Shown here piece after piece: positions 7,524-14,759 of a stretch of 31,633 bases of DNA. The first letter of the stretch is position 1; each line of letters starts with the position of its first letter. The stretch comes from JBCCEV01 sp039030125 (GTDB lineage Bacteria; Pseudomonadota; Gammaproteobacteria; Ga0077536), in the NCBI GenBank assembly GCA_039030125.1, contig JBCCEV010000027.1, positions 1 to 31,633 of the forward strand. Direction: 5' to 3'. The translations under genes and the position numbers were made by a program. Under the pieces are notes generated by a model that did not search any database, was not told the origin of the DNA, and saw only the letters and a program-made list of their open reading frames with translations.

Positions 7524-8681
7524 GTGAAACCCGTTGTTGTTCTCTTAAGCCTGGCCGGCTTCGGCGTTGTGGCGTTATTACGTCTCACAGATCCGCTGGT
7601 GCCCATGGTGAGCGCGGCTTTCGACACGACGGTCGGGCGGGCATCGATTATTGTTACCAGCTTCGCGGTTCCGTACGGCTTGTTTCAGCTTTTCTTCGGT
7701 CCGCTGGGCGAGCGGATCGGTAAGCTTCTGGTCATCGCGCTGACCTTGACCGCGTCCGGCGTGTTGACGATGGCCTGTGCGCTAGCAAATGATTTGCCGG
7801 CTTTGGCGCTCTTACGATTTTTAGCCGGTGCGGCATCTGCTGCGGCCGTGCCGCTATCGCTGGCTTATATTGGCGATAACGAACCTTACGAAAGCCGACA
7901 GCCGGTCATCGGTTTTTATTTACAGGGGCTGATTTTCGGCCAGGTACTCGGGGGGCTGCTGGGTGGCATCGTCGCTGACACTTTGGGATGGCGGGGGCTG
8001 TTCCTGGTGTTCGGGGGCGTTAACACGGCGTTGGGGGTTTACCTTTTAACGCACGTTCGCGCGTACGGTGACAGGACCAGCCCGGTACCGCTTGGTTTGT
8101 TCTCCACGCTTAAAGCATATTGGAGTTTGTTGATTGAGAAACACGCCAGCGGTGTCTACGTGGCGGTCGCGGTTGAAGGTTTTTGCGTCTTTGGGGTACT
8201 TGCTTTCATTGGGGCATTTCTTCGAAACACTCAGGCGATGAATTACACGACCATTGGTTTGATGATGGCGGGTTTTGGCGCAGGTGGTTTGATTTACGTG
8301 CGAATCGTCCGTTGGTTGGTTGAATATGTGGGGGAGCGCGGCATGATTTTGTCGGGCGGCTCGATTATTTTCACCGCTTATGTGCTCTTGCCCATGCTTG
8401 AACGCTGGCCTCTGATTGCGATTGATTTATTCGTTGCTGGTTTCGGGTTCTATATGATGCACAACACTTTGCAGACCATCGTTACAGAGCTGTCACCGCA
8501 GGCTCGCGGCCTGGGCGTGGCGGTGTTCGTGATGATGTTATTTGCCGGGCAGGGACTTGGCGTCCTGATCCTTGGGGCGATTATTGATCGGGGTGGCTAT
8601 CAGGCGATGTTTCTCACCGCGGCCGCCATTCAGGCCGCACTGGTGATCCGTTTTAGGGGGTTGCCGTTCGGCAACAAGTAG
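7524..8681 (+). CDS. MFS transporter
   Basis: A 385-residue major facilitator superfamily permease, of the arabinose-efflux/YnfM-like drug:proton antiporter type. About 12 hydrophobic segments are visible. The loop 2-3 signature appears as FFGPLGERIGKLLVI (about residues 57-71), and motif C-like glycine patterning is seen in GQVLGGLLGGIVAD (about residues 138-151). The start is a GTG at 7524 with only a poor ribosome binding site; no better ATG lies near the start of the first helix. It follows the P450 by 70 bp on the same strand, so uptake or export of the P450 substrate or product is possible (inference). It converges on the GIY-YIG gene with a 5-bp gap. Confidence 0.88.
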   Translation: MKPVVVLLSLAGFGVVALLRLTDPLVPMVSAAFDTTVGRASIIVTSFAVPYGLFQLFFGPLGERIGKLLVIALTLTASGVLTMACALANDLPALALLRFLAGAASAAAVPLSLAYIGDNEPYESRQPVIGFYLQGLIFGQVLGGLLGGIVADTLGWRGLFLVFGGVNTALGVYLLTHVRAYGDRTSPVPLGLFSTLKAYWSLLIEKHASGVYVAVAVEGFCVFGVLAFIGAFLRNTQAMNYTTIGLMMAGFGAGGLIYVRIVRWLVEYVGERGMILSGGSIIFTAYVLLPMLERWPLIAIDLFVAGFGFYMMHNTLQTIVTELSPQARGLGVAVFVMMLFAGQGLGVLILGAIIDRGGYQAMFLTAAAIQAALVIRFRGLPFGNK

Positions 8682-8686
8682 GGGCT

Positions 8687-9478
8687 TTAAGCAGAGTCTT
8701 TTTGGTCGACTGTTCTCAGCCAGATGGCGTTGGGGGCGAGGATGTCGATATCAACCGCCTCATTAAGGCCGGCATGTTGATCGAACCATTTACTCAGTTC
8801 GTCGCCGCCACGAATACGGGGCGTATAGTTGGTGTTCGCCGAGCGGTCAATCCGGCCGTGGATCGGCAGTCTTTCATCGCCACATAAGATTTTGATCCGT
8901 TCGCGATCGTTACCAAAAAGCTTGGAGTACTTGCGTGGCACGTTGAAGAAACCTTCGGTGAGATAAATATAGCCGACCATGAAACGGTACTTAGCGCCAG
9001 AGCGTTGCGCGCCGCCACCCGGTTTGGCGCCGGTGCCGTTAGTGAGTGAGCGCGACCCGATGTCGTGGATCTCTGCCGATCGCCGGCGCTTGCGGGTGGC
9101 GCTATTCCACGGTGGTTGAAGCGTATCGATAATGCTCGCTTCCAAACCGGCTGCGAGATTCACTTTGAATGGTCCGTAGGAGAGTTTGCCTTGATCAGGC
9201 AAGACGTAAATCTCAACCGGCGTTCCCGATTGAAGCAAGGTCACAATGCGCTCGCGGTTGAGATTGAACAGCCGGGAGTGGCCGGTCGATTCGTAAGCGC
9301 CCAGCCGTGTTTCCAGCGCCTTGGAAGTTTTGCGCACGTATTTAACTTCGCCCCGAGAAATAAACGCATACAGCACGCCCGAAAGCTCGCCGTACTTTCT
9401 CAGGTCGAGATGTAAATGCTCATCTGCGAGTAGCCACCGGCCTGCTCGCACAAAGCCGATGTCGGTTAACCGTTCCAT
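8687..9478 (-). CDS. GIY-YIG nuclease domain protein with extra C-terminal domain
   Basis: A 263-residue protein. Residues 30-126 look like a GIY-YIG endonuclease domain: GVLY (34-37) for GIY, KYVRKT (46-51) in place of the YIG motif (YVR), R58 as the catalytic Arg, E113 as the metal-binding Glu, and N125 at the end. A basic, low-complexity linker (about 127-163) leads to a second domain (164-257) containing GYIYLTEGFFNVPRKY and IHGRIDRSANTNYTPRI. This second domain resembles, by eye, the DNA-binding B3/EcoRII-N-like modules of restriction enzymes, but that is tentative. No methyltransferase is adjacent, so it is either an orphan nuclease or a repair or mobile-element enzyme. The ATG at 9478 is preferred over a TTG at 9532. 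Confidence 0.65.
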   Translation of the reverse strand: MERLTDIGFVRAGRWLLADEHLHLDLRKYGELSGVLYAFISRGEVKYVRKTSKALETRLGAYESTGHSRLFNLNRERIVTLLQSGTPVEIYVLPDQGKLSYGPFKVNLAAGLEASIIDTLQPPWNSATRKRRRSAEIHDIGSRSLTNGTGAKPGGGAQRSGAKYRFMVGYIYLTEGFFNVPRKYSKLFGNDRERIKILCGDERLPIHGRIDRSANTNYTPRIRGGDELSKWFDQHAGLNEAVDIDILAPNAIWLRTVDQKDSA

Positions 9479-9821
9479 CGTTGGGCATCCACCTTCGAGG
9501 TCCGCCGCTGGCCTATTAATCGCCGTTAGCAAACTGTCGCAAGTTAAGGCTTTTACAGTAATTATTTTTCTCCCGCTAGTAAATCAGCTTAGCGTTTGAT
9601 GTCAAGACAATAAATGTTTCGCCGCGCGCCTTTTCGCGCCTTTCACGACACAAATGTAGGTGGGTTGGGCGCATTCCGCTCCGATTGGTTCACAGCTCCA
9701 ATCCAGAAATGGGCTTGAAGTTCGGTGTTTGCGACGCGGTTCGCGAAAACGAGAGTGGCGCGCCACTCCAACGCTAGCGGCAGTTGGCAACCGCGCTTGA
9801 GTCACGGCGAGGGACGGCGGC
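9479..9821. other. intergenic region with 16-bp palindrome, no gene seen
   Basis: There are 343 bp between the starts and stops of flanking minus-strand genes. The part next to the GIY-YIG start is AT-rich (9540-9610), which fits a promoter, but no clear -35/-10 pair was found. A minus-strand open frame of 89 codons (9602-9871) overlaps the pirin end, lacks recognisable features and is not called. Confidence 0.6.
9753..9768. repeat. 16-bp perfect palindrome
   Basis: GAGTGGCGCGCCACTC is fully self-complementary, with no spacer. It sits 54 bp beyond the pirin stop codon and about 275 bp upstream of the GIY-YIG start. It lacks a loop and a T-run, so it is not a standard terminator; an operator or recognition site is possible. 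Confidence 0.6.
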
Positions 9822-10661
9822 TTAGAGATTACCGTCGCGGTAATCGATGAAGGCTTGTTCGAGTTCGGCACGGGTATTCATAACAAAGGGTCCATAGCGT
9901 GCGATAGGTTCTCCGAATGGTTTGCCGCATACCACAATAGCTCGCGCCGCGAGGGCCTCGCTTTCCAAATGAATTTCACTGCCGCTACTGAGAACGCCAA
10001 GCTGACGATGCCCAAGGGTGTCGCGGCGGGCGCCGCACAGAATCTGTCCCGAGTAGACGTAGATGAAGGCATTGTGTGTTTGGGGAACATCAAGTCGCAA
10101 ACCGCTATGTGCCCCAAGATAGACATCGAGGTACAAAGGATCGGCATCCACATCCGTCACCGGGCCCGCGGTATCCTCGAACGTTCCGGCGAGGACTCGC
10201 ACGGTAACCCCGTCGGCCGGCGTCACCGATGGGATGACCGACGGTGAGATGTCCTGATAGCGAGGCGACCTCATCTTGTTTTTCGCCGGCAAATTGACCC
10301 ACAACTGAAAGCCCCACATCAGGCCATCTTTTTGTTCCGGCATCTCCGAGTGCACGATGCCACGCCCGGCGGTCATCCACTGCACGCTACCCGGTTCCAA
10401 TAGACCGCTGTTGCCGAGGTTGTCGCGATGGCGCATGTTGCCAGCGAGCATGTAGGTCACGGTTTCGAAGCCGCGATGGGGGTGATCTGGAAATCCAGCG
10501 ATGTAGTCATTCGGATCGTCGGATAAGAATTCGTCGAGCAGCAAAAAAGGGTCCAATTCAGGGACTTCAGGTCCACCGATCACTCTGAACAGTCGAACCC
10601 CTGCGCCGTCGCTGGTTGGAACGCCACTCGCGCGTTTCGAAATTTCGCGGATCTGTTTCAG
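9822..10661 (-). CDS. pirin family protein, probable CTG start
   Basis: A bicupin of the pirin family, 279 residues if translation starts at the CTG at 10661. Metal ligands H60, H62, H104 and E106 are visible in FPDHPHRG and GIVHSE, as in human pirin (H56, H58, H101, E103), so quercetinase-like dioxygenase activity or a redox-sensing role is possible. The first standard start is a GTG at 10583, which would cut off the family's conserved N-terminal strand; the upstream frame reads IREISKRASGVPTSDGAGVR and then LFR, typical of pirins. No ATG, GTG or TTG precedes it before the previous gene, but CTG at 10661 has GAAGAGG 8 bp upstream. It is the last gene of a minus-strand set with the CopD-like and FMO genes. 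Confidence 0.88.
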   Translation of the reverse strand: MKQIREISKRASGVPTSDGAGVRLFRVIGGPEVPELDPFLLLDEFLSDDPNDYIAGFPDHPHRGFETVTYMLAGNMRHRDNLGNSGLLEPGSVQWMTAGRGIVHSEMPEQKDGLMWGFQLWVNLPAKNKMRSPRYQDISPSVIPSVTPADGVTVRVLAGTFEDTAGPVTDVDADPLYLDVYLGAHSGLRLDVPQTHNAFIYVYSGQILCGARRDTLGHRQLGVLSSGSEIHLESEALAARAIVVCGKPFGEPIARYGPFVMNTRAELEQAFIDYRDGNL

Positions 10662-10699
10662 TGAATTTGCCTCTTCGTATAGCGGACCTTGGCGCGCGC

Positions 10700-11161
10700 T
10701 TAAATGTAACGTCCGCCGGATGCCGCGATGGCGACGATGATCCCAAGCGCCAGATTCAATAATACGATCATGCGGATTTGTCCGATCGCGGCGCCCGCCT
10801 GTTGAGGATCTTTTTGCGCCATTGCCCGTTTAAGACGCTTAAACGGAGCAAAGAAGATATGAAAGAACAGCAAACTCATGATGATCGCGACACCGAACAT
10901 CACGTGCAGGAAGATTGGCCAGGTACCCATGACACCGTAGCGGGTAAACGCCATATACAATCCGGTAGCGAAAAGGATTGGGATCGCGATCCAAACCCAA
11001 TGGAAAAATCGTGAGAAGGTCGCTGTCAGCAACCGCGCTCGCTCGGCGGGTGCAAGCGTTTCGCCAAGGCTTGGGCGCAAGCAAGTGTAGGCAAAGAACA
11101 TCCCGCCTATCCAGATAATTGCTGCCAGCAGATGAGTCGTTAATGCGAGACCGAAGTACAT
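10700..11161 (-). CDS. CopD-like integral membrane protein
   Basis: A 153-residue membrane protein with four hydrophobic helices (about residues 5-27, 52-70, 80-103 and 131-149). The first helix has the HLLAAIIWIGGMFFAY pattern and conserved His residues (H10, H54, H85, H100) seen in the CopD/DUF2269-like superfamily of small, probably heme-binding, membrane proteins. The exact function is unknown; copper handling should not be assumed from the superfamily name. It starts 15 bp after the FMO-like gene ends and is followed at 38 bp by pirin, all on the minus strand, which suggests one transcript. Confidence 0.75.
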   Translation of the reverse strand: MYFGLALTTHLLAAIIWIGGMFFAYTCLRPSLGETLAPAERARLLTATFSRFFHWVWIAIPILFATGLYMAFTRYGVMGTWPIFLHVMFGVAIIMSLLFFHIFFAPFKRLKRAMAQKDPQQAGAAIGQIRMIVLLNLALGIIVAIAASGGRYI

Positions 11162-11176
11162 CGAATGAGGTGCTGG

Positions 11177-12694
11177 TCACATATCCAAGCTGAGTTGGAT
11201 ATCGAGCGCAGATTGATTGTTGCGTTTAGCCAAATATTCATCCACGACACCCGCATAATCTGCCGCGCCGTAGCGCGCGCCAAACTCGGCGAACACGTTC
11301 GGTAGTTTTCGAAATGGAGAAATACCTAACTCCCGAAGCATCGCATCGAGGTATTGCTGAAATCGAGTGCTCACGGCACACGAACGCGAGGGTTCATATT
11401 GAACATGCGCGCGCTTCCAATCACGGATCCGATCGATGCTGGCGTGCATTAGCGGCGCGCTTGGGAGCTTGAAATCGCCTTCCAACATTGCGCCAATCCA
11501 TAACGCCCCGATCTCAGCGGTTGGGATGTGCAGGAACCCGTGGTTGTAGCCAGCGAACGCCAGATCTGGAATATCGGGATGGATCAAGTGCCGGTAAAGC
11601 TGCAAACCGTCGTTCTCGCGCTCGATTAGTTCGCGGATCTCGTCGTCAAAAAAAGGGAAGCTCGGCGTCTTTGAGCCCACCGAGAGCACGACCGTGTCGG
11701 CCTCAAGTTCGGAGCCGTCCTCGAGTACCAGGCCGCTGGCGTTGAAACCTTTGAGGTTTTGATGATGCGGTTCGATATCGCCAGTTGCGATCTGCTTGAA
11801 GTAGTCAATCGGTGCCATCGCGGTGGCCGAGCGCATATCACGTTCGAAATCGTGCGCGGGAGTTACGCAAGCTAAACGTGCCTTCGCATTCTCATCGCCA
11901 TACTTGGCGTGCGCGCTGATGTGCCGTCTTACGATCCCTTCGATCAATTTCCAAAAACGCCGCACAACAAATCCCGCGCGAGTATGGATCCAACGCTCTG
12001 CACCACCACTGTGAACCCAACAAGGCATGAACACCGTCGATGCTCGCGCGAACAGCAGCCGTGAGTAATGAACCCCTAACGGATGGAACGGGATCAACCA
12101 TCGAGGTGTGCGGAAAACATGGGTAACCGCCTTGGTCTTGCGCGCCGCGAATGAGGCCATGTCAACCGCGCTTTTCCCAAAGCCGACCACGGCGACGCGT
12201 TGATCTCGAAATTGCTCAAGCGATTTCACGTCGCGTTCGGTGATGATGGTGCCCGCGAAGTCATCCTCGCCGGCGAATTCCGGGCGGTGTTTGCCTTCGT
12301 TGTATTGGCCGATGGAAACCACGACGAAATCGAAATCAAAACGCTCCTCGCCGTGCTCGCCATTCACGAGCATGGACCAACCAGACGCAGATCTGTTTAA
12401 GCTCAGCACCTCATGTTGCAGTCGTACATCGAGCTTGTAGATGGAGACTGCCATGTTCATGTAGTCGAGAATTTGGCGGGCGGTTGGGTGCTGATCGGGT
12501 TGCTCCGGCCAGCCCAGGTCGCTTAAATGGTATTGCTCGTAACTATTTTGAAGTCTTACCTCGGGGTAGGCCTGCGCCCAGATCCCGCCGATGCAATCGG
12601 CCTTCTCGAAAATAATAACCTCGTGAGAGAAGCGCTTGAGCACCCGCGCAAACGCTATGGCCGAAATACCGGCGCCGATCACCCCAATCTTCAT
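11177..12694 (-). CDS. flavin-containing monooxygenase (FMO/BVMO-like)
   Basis: A 505-residue class B flavoprotein monooxygenase, probably using NADPH to oxygenate a ketone, amine or sulfide. The N-terminal FAD Rossmann motif is IGAGISA (6-12), followed by an acidic strand end (E30) and GGIW. A second nucleotide motif, VGFGKSAVD (170-178), would bind NADPH. The FMO fingerprint FxGxxxH appears as FAGTIIT (146-152), so the usual His is Thr. A third Rossmann-like strand ends at VVLSVGSKTP. The ATG at 12694 is chosen because MKIGVIGAGIS starts directly at the Rossmann fold; the frame runs 41 codons upstream without family similarity. A 12-bp palindrome lies just upstream. It heads the FMO, CopD-like, pirin set. 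Confidence 0.88.
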   Translation of the reverse strand: MKIGVIGAGISAIAFARVLKRFSHEVIIFEKADCIGGIWAQAYPEVRLQNSYEQYHLSDLGWPEQPDQHPTARQILDYMNMAVSIYKLDVRLQHEVLSLNRSASGWSMLVNGEHGEERFDFDFVVVSIGQYNEGKHRPEFAGEDDFAGTIITERDVKSLEQFRDQRVAVVGFGKSAVDMASFAARKTKAVTHVFRTPRWLIPFHPLGVHYSRLLFARASTVFMPCWVHSGGAERWIHTRAGFVVRRFWKLIEGIVRRHISAHAKYGDENAKARLACVTPAHDFERDMRSATAMAPIDYFKQIATGDIEPHHQNLKGFNASGLVLEDGSELEADTVVLSVGSKTPSFPFFDDEIRELIERENDGLQLYRHLIHPDIPDLAFAGYNHGFLHIPTAEIGALWIGAMLEGDFKLPSAPLMHASIDRIRDWKRAHVQYEPSRSCAVSTRFQQYLDAMLRELGISPFRKLPNVFAEFGARYGAADYAGVVDEYLAKRNNQSALDIQLSLDM

Positions 12695-13059
12695 GACTTT
12701 AGTTTGCCACGCGTGGCGACGTGGTGGTATGCGTGTGCGGAAATGACTTGGCGGAGCGCAGATTGTGCCTCGTGCGCAACGCGATCGTACGTAGCCTGAC
12801 GATGCTGGCGCCCGCAAAAAGTTTTGGGCTTCCGCTCGTGGTGGTGGAATGCTACTTTTTAGCCCTTATGTCAGGCACCGTCACCGGCGCTCGCCCCGGT
12901 AACATCCGCTTAGACCGCTAACTCCCAACAGAAACAACGCACCCCGCGGTAAGCTGCGATACGATGGCCCACTGATACTCGATTCAATGATATGCAGGTG
13001 GACGACCCGCTAAAGGCAGGTTTTTTGCCGACTGTTCCGATTAGCGAGGAGGTGGGCTA
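12695..13059. other. divergent intergenic region between FMO and SnoaL-like operons
   Basis: There are 365 bp with no supported gene or RNA. It should hold promoters for both flanking operons. It has a palindrome next to the FMO start and a strong GAGGAGG ribosome binding site at the other end (13046-13052), but no convincing -35/-10 pair was found. A 66-codon plus-strand frame (12721-12921) has no start signal or family features. Confidence 0.6.
12706..12717. promoter_or_regulatory. 12-bp perfect palindrome upstream of the FMO
   Basis: GCCACGCGTGGC is a perfect dyad 11 bp before the FMO start codon. It would overlap the 5' untranslated region or promoter edge, so a repressor site or a translation-modulating hairpin is possible. 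Confidence 0.35.
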
Positions 13060-13407
13060 ATGGCTAGCGCGGAAGAAATTTTTGATCATCATCTGGAGGC
13101 GTTTGGCGCCGGCGATCTGAATGAAATACTTACCGATTTTACTGATCAAACAGTAATGATTTACGGCGATAAGGTTTGGCGCGGCGTCGAGGGTGCGAGG
13201 GATTTTTTCAACATGTGGTTGGATGATCTGCTGCCTGCCGGATGCAAGTTTGAATTGATCGACAAAATTGCGACAGACGATATGGTCTATATCACCTGGA
13301 CGGCAGAGTCGGACAACTACGTGTTTGATTACGGTACGGACACCTTCGTGATGAAAGACGACAAGGTGTGGCGGCAAACCGTGGCGACTCACCATCGCCA
13401 TAAGTAG
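13060..13407 (+). CDS. SnoaL/NTF2-like domain protein
   Basis: A 115-residue single-domain protein with the cone-shaped NTF2/SnoaL fold pattern: N-terminal helices EEIFDHHLEAFGAGDLNEIL, a strand pair DFTDQTVMIYGDKVWRG, a helix GARDFFNMWLDDL, and then beta strands ending in a VWRQTVATH segment. Such proteins are polyketide cyclases, isomerases, dehydratases or accessory subunits; no known catalytic set can be fixed here. The ribosome binding site GAGGAGG, 7 bp before the ATG, is among the strongest in the window. It is 7 bp upstream of the LLM oxygenase and is very likely co-transcribed with it, so it may act on the same substrate. Confidence 0.85.
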   Translation: MASAEEIFDHHLEAFGAGDLNEILTDFTDQTVMIYGDKVWRGVEGARDFFNMWLDDLLPAGCKFELIDKIATDDMVYITWTAESDNYVFDYGTDTFVMKDDKVWRQTVATHHRHK

Positions 13408-13414
13408 CGTAACG

Positions 13415-14734
13415 ATGAAGCGGCAGATGCATTTAGGCGCTTTTATGCGACCTATCAGTATCCATACCGCTGCGTGGCGCTACCCGGGCGCGTTCGCGGA
13501 TGCGAACTTCAACTTTGAGCATTACTGCCGTTTTATCAAAAAACTGGAAGAAGGCTGTTTCGACGCTTTCTTCATGGCCGATCATCTGGCAGTAATGAAC
13601 ATGCCAATGGCGGCACTAAAGCGCAGCGCCACGGTGACATCCTTTGATCCGCTGACGCTGTTACCGGCCTTGGCCGCCGTCACCTCACGGATCGGCTTGA
13701 TCGCAACGGCATCGACAACCTACAACGATCCCTACCATGTCGCCCGTAAATTCGCCTCCCTTGATCACATTAGCAATGGGCGCGCCGGCTGGAATGTCGT
13801 GACGTCCGCTAATCCCGATGAGGCTAAGAACTTCGGCCTCGAAATCCATATGGAGCACGATGAGCGCTATGTGAAGGCACGAGAGTTCTACGATGTCGTC
13901 ACTGATCTGTGGGATAGTTGGGCCGATGACGCCTTCGTTCGGGATCAGGCTAGCGGCTTGTATTTCGACCCCGACAAGATGCGCGCGATTGAGCATGAAG
14001 GGGCCTACTTTAAAGTCAGGGGGCCTTTGAACGTAGGCCGGCCGGTCCAAGGTTGGCCGTTGATTGTGCAAGCCGGAGCCTCGGACGCCGGTCGTCAGCT
14101 TGCCGCCGAAACCGCGGAAATGGTTTTCGGTGGTGCCAACGAACTCGGCGTTGCGCAAGGTTACTACGCGGATGTGAAACAACGTGCGCAGGCTGCAGGT
14201 CGCGACCCGGCGGGGATAAAAATCCTGCCTGGCGCATTTGTGGTTATTGGCGATACTGTCGAACAGGCGCAGGCCAAGAAAGATCAGCTCGATGGCCTGG
14301 TGCATGCCGACAGCGGTACCGCTACCTTGTCGGTGCTGTTGGGCGCCGATATCTCAAGTTACGATCTGGACGGTCCACTACCGGAGTTGCCGCCGAGTAA
14401 TGCGAGCCAAAGCTCGCGCGCGCGACTGACGGCGCTCGCTGAACAGCGGAACCTAAGCCTGCGACAACTCGCGCAGATTGTCGGTGGCAGTTTCGGCATT
14501 CTGGAATTAGTAGGCACGCCAGAATCGGTGGCCGACGAGATGCAGTGCTGGTTCGAAGAGTCGGCTTGTGATGGGTTCAATGTGATGTTCCCGTTCCTAC
14601 CGGAAGGCCTGGACGATTTTGTCGAGCGCGTCGTTCCAGAGCTGCAACGGCGCGGATTGTTTCGCAAAGCCTATGAAGGTGAAACCTTGCGTGATCACTT
14701 AGGCTTAGCGCGTCCACCGAACCCCCATTTCTGA
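13415..14734 (+). CDS. LLM-class FMN-dependent monooxygenase (NtaA/DszA family)
   Basis: A 439-residue flavin-dependent oxygenase of the bacterial luciferase superfamily, closest in pattern to NtaA/SnaA/DszA enzymes, which use FMNH2 from a separate reductase. Typical stretches are HTAAWRYPGAF near the N-terminus, FFMADHLAV (about residues 50-58), SRIGLIATASTTYNDPYHVARKFASLDHIS, and GRAGWNVVTS followed by the ERY helix. The insertion between about residues 150 and 200 (DSWADDAFVRDQ, GPLNVGRPVQGWP) is characteristic of the DszA group, as is the length. No flavin reductase gene is in the window. It lies between the SnoaL-like and SDR genes. The substrate may be a sulfur-, nitrogen- or halogen-containing organic, but this cannot be fixed from sequence. 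Confidence 0.92.
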   Translation: MKRQMHLGAFMRPISIHTAAWRYPGAFADANFNFEHYCRFIKKLEEGCFDAFFMADHLAVMNMPMAALKRSATVTSFDPLTLLPALAAVTSRIGLIATASTTYNDPYHVARKFASLDHISNGRAGWNVVTSANPDEAKNFGLEIHMEHDERYVKAREFYDVVTDLWDSWADDAFVRDQASGLYFDPDKMRAIEHEGAYFKVRGPLNVGRPVQGWPLIVQAGASDAGRQLAAETAEMVFGGANELGVAQGYYADVKQRAQAAGRDPAGIKILPGAFVVIGDTVEQAQAKKDQLDGLVHADSGTATLSVLLGADISSYDLDGPLPELPPSNASQSSRARLTALAEQRNLSLRQLAQIVGGSFGILELVGTPESVADEMQCWFEESACDGFNVMFPFLPEGLDDFVERVVPELQRRGLFRKAYEGETLRDHLGLARPPNPHF

Positions 14735-14759
14735 AATTTTCGAGAGCAAGGAGATCAAT

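Noticed and set aside
9602..9871. 89-codon minus-strand open frame between the GIY-YIG and pirin genes
   Set aside because: It overlaps the pirin 3' end, has low-complexity composition, no ribosome binding site and no recognisable features.
12695..12817. 41-codon N-terminal extension of the FMO
   Set aside because: Composition is Arg/Pro-rich and unlike the family; the Rossmann fold begins exactly at the internal ATG at 12694.
12721..12921. 66-codon plus-strand open frame in the FMO/SnoaL gap
   Set aside because: It partly lies opposite the upstream extension of the FMO frame, has no ribosome binding site and no family-like pattern.
13685..14305. 206-codon minus-strand open frame opposite the LLM gene
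   Set aside because: It is an antisense shadow of a well-supported enzyme gene and has no family features.
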